From NCBI GenBank assembly GCA_030950765.1, contig JAUZQX010000048.1, positions 1-5,327 of the forward strand: 5,327 bases of DNA, in the 5' to 3' direction. Both the position numbers and the translations under genes were made by a program. Positions 4,953 through 5,327 of this stretch are shown piece by piece. Within the stretch, counting starts at the first letter, position 1, and every line of letters starts with the position of its first letter. Source of the DNA: Ghiorsea sp. (lineage in GTDB: Bacteria > Pseudomonadota > Zetaproteobacteria > Mariprofundales > Mariprofundaceae). The notes beneath the pieces are model-generated. The model did no database searches and was not told the origin of the DNA. It saw only the letters and a program-made list of their open reading frames with translations.

Positions 4953-5327
4953 TGTAATTTACGCTCAATACGAACCCACTTGCGTACATTGGCATTGTGT
5001 TGCTCTAGCGTTGAAGCAAAGGCGTGGCCACCTGTGCCATCGGCGACAAAATATAAATAATCCACATTGGCGGGGTATGCCGCTGCGCGTAAACTTTCAG
5101 CACCAGGGTTACAGATTGGTGTAGGCGGTAAACCGCTGCGTGTGTAGGTATTCCAAGGGGTGTCAGCTCTTAAGTCTTTGCGTCTGATATTGCCATCAAA
5201 TGACCCTTGGCTGCGATACATGCCATAAATCACTGTAGGGTCCATTTGTAAACGCATGTTTTTTCTTAATCGATTGTGAATAGCAGCCGATACCCAAATA
5301 CGCTCTTTGGCAAGGGCTGTTTCTTTT
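4943..5327 (-). CDS. mltG: Endolytic murein transglycosylase MltG, C-terminal part (5' end outside window)
   Basis: MltG (YceG-like family) is an inner-membrane lytic transglycosylase that cuts nascent glycan strands in the periplasm and is thought to set their length. The last 127 codons are present; the frame stays open to the right edge, so the gene continues beyond it. The ATG at 5257 is internal. The visible part begins KETALAKER, the continuation of the family's EKET catalytic motif, whose first Glu would be just outside the window. It continues with IHNRLRKNMRLQ, DPTVIYGMY, TPWNTYTRSGLPPTPICNPG, AAAYPANVDYLYFVADG and GGHAFASTLEQHN, all strong family signatures in the expected order. 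It ends at TAA (4945-4943) after a basic tail (RIERKLHKN). It converges on the transporter gene across the structured block. Confidence 0.94.
   Translation of the reverse strand, partial: KETALAKERIWVSAAIHNRLRKNMRLQMDPTVIYGMYRSQGSFDGNIRRKDLRADTPWNTYTRSGLPPTPICNPGAESLRAAAYPANVDYLYFVADGTGGHAFASTLEQHNANVRKWVRIERKLHKN

Noticed and set aside
4754..4957. Plus-strand open frame of 67 codons inside the structured block
   Set aside because: It has no recognisable motif and no Shine-Dalgarno, spans both arms of the long hairpin and runs into the mltG end. An open frame of this length is expected by chance.
4768..4995. Minus-strand open frame of 75 codons overlapping the end of mltG
   Set aside because: It overlaps conserved mltG codons in another frame and its non-overlapping part is hairpin sequence. 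No protein family is recognised.
1..5327. tRNA, rRNA and CRISPR arrays
   Set aside because: No tRNA-like cloverleaf, rRNA segment or regularly spaced direct repeats were seen anywhere in the window.

Overview
The window comes from a Gram-negative bacterium: it carries the end of lipid A synthase LpxB, an exported protein with a Sec signal peptide and a lytic transglycosylase of the MltG type. ApaH and glyoxalase II together suggest a proteobacterium. The DNA is moderately AT-rich. A gammaproteobacterial or zetaproteobacterial host is plausible, but the window does not fix the taxon.

Layout from left to right. (1) Positions 2-1166, plus strand: the 3' end of lpxB, then apaH after a single spacer base, so the two are probably cotranscribed. 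(2) 1167-2688, plus strand: a short spacer with a candidate sigma70 promoter, then an unrecognised exported protein of 485 residues that appears to be built of three tandem modules of the same predicted fold. (3) 2718-3509, minus strand: gloB, converging on the exported-protein gene across 29 bases that hold a small inverted repeat. (4) 3537-4508, plus strand: a cation diffusion facilitator of the SLC30A9/ZnT9-like type, divergent from gloB with only 27 bases between the start codons. (5) 4509-4942: 434 bases with no credible gene but a striking density of inverted repeats. (6) 4943 to the right edge, minus strand: the C-terminal part of mltG.

The protein genes are mostly housekeeping: lipid A synthesis, Ap4A hydrolysis, glutathione-dependent methylglyoxal detoxification, metal or cation transport and peptidoglycan processing. 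They do not form one pathway. The two places worth attention are the 4509-4942 block and the three-module exported protein. The block is framed by a perfect 10-base inverted repeat whose right arm ends directly against the mltG stop codon. Inside it are a 16-bp hairpin, a 25-base inverted repeat and a long hairpin with competing partner arms. It could be a structured RNA, a small non-autonomous mobile element or the relic of one; the sequence alone does not decide.
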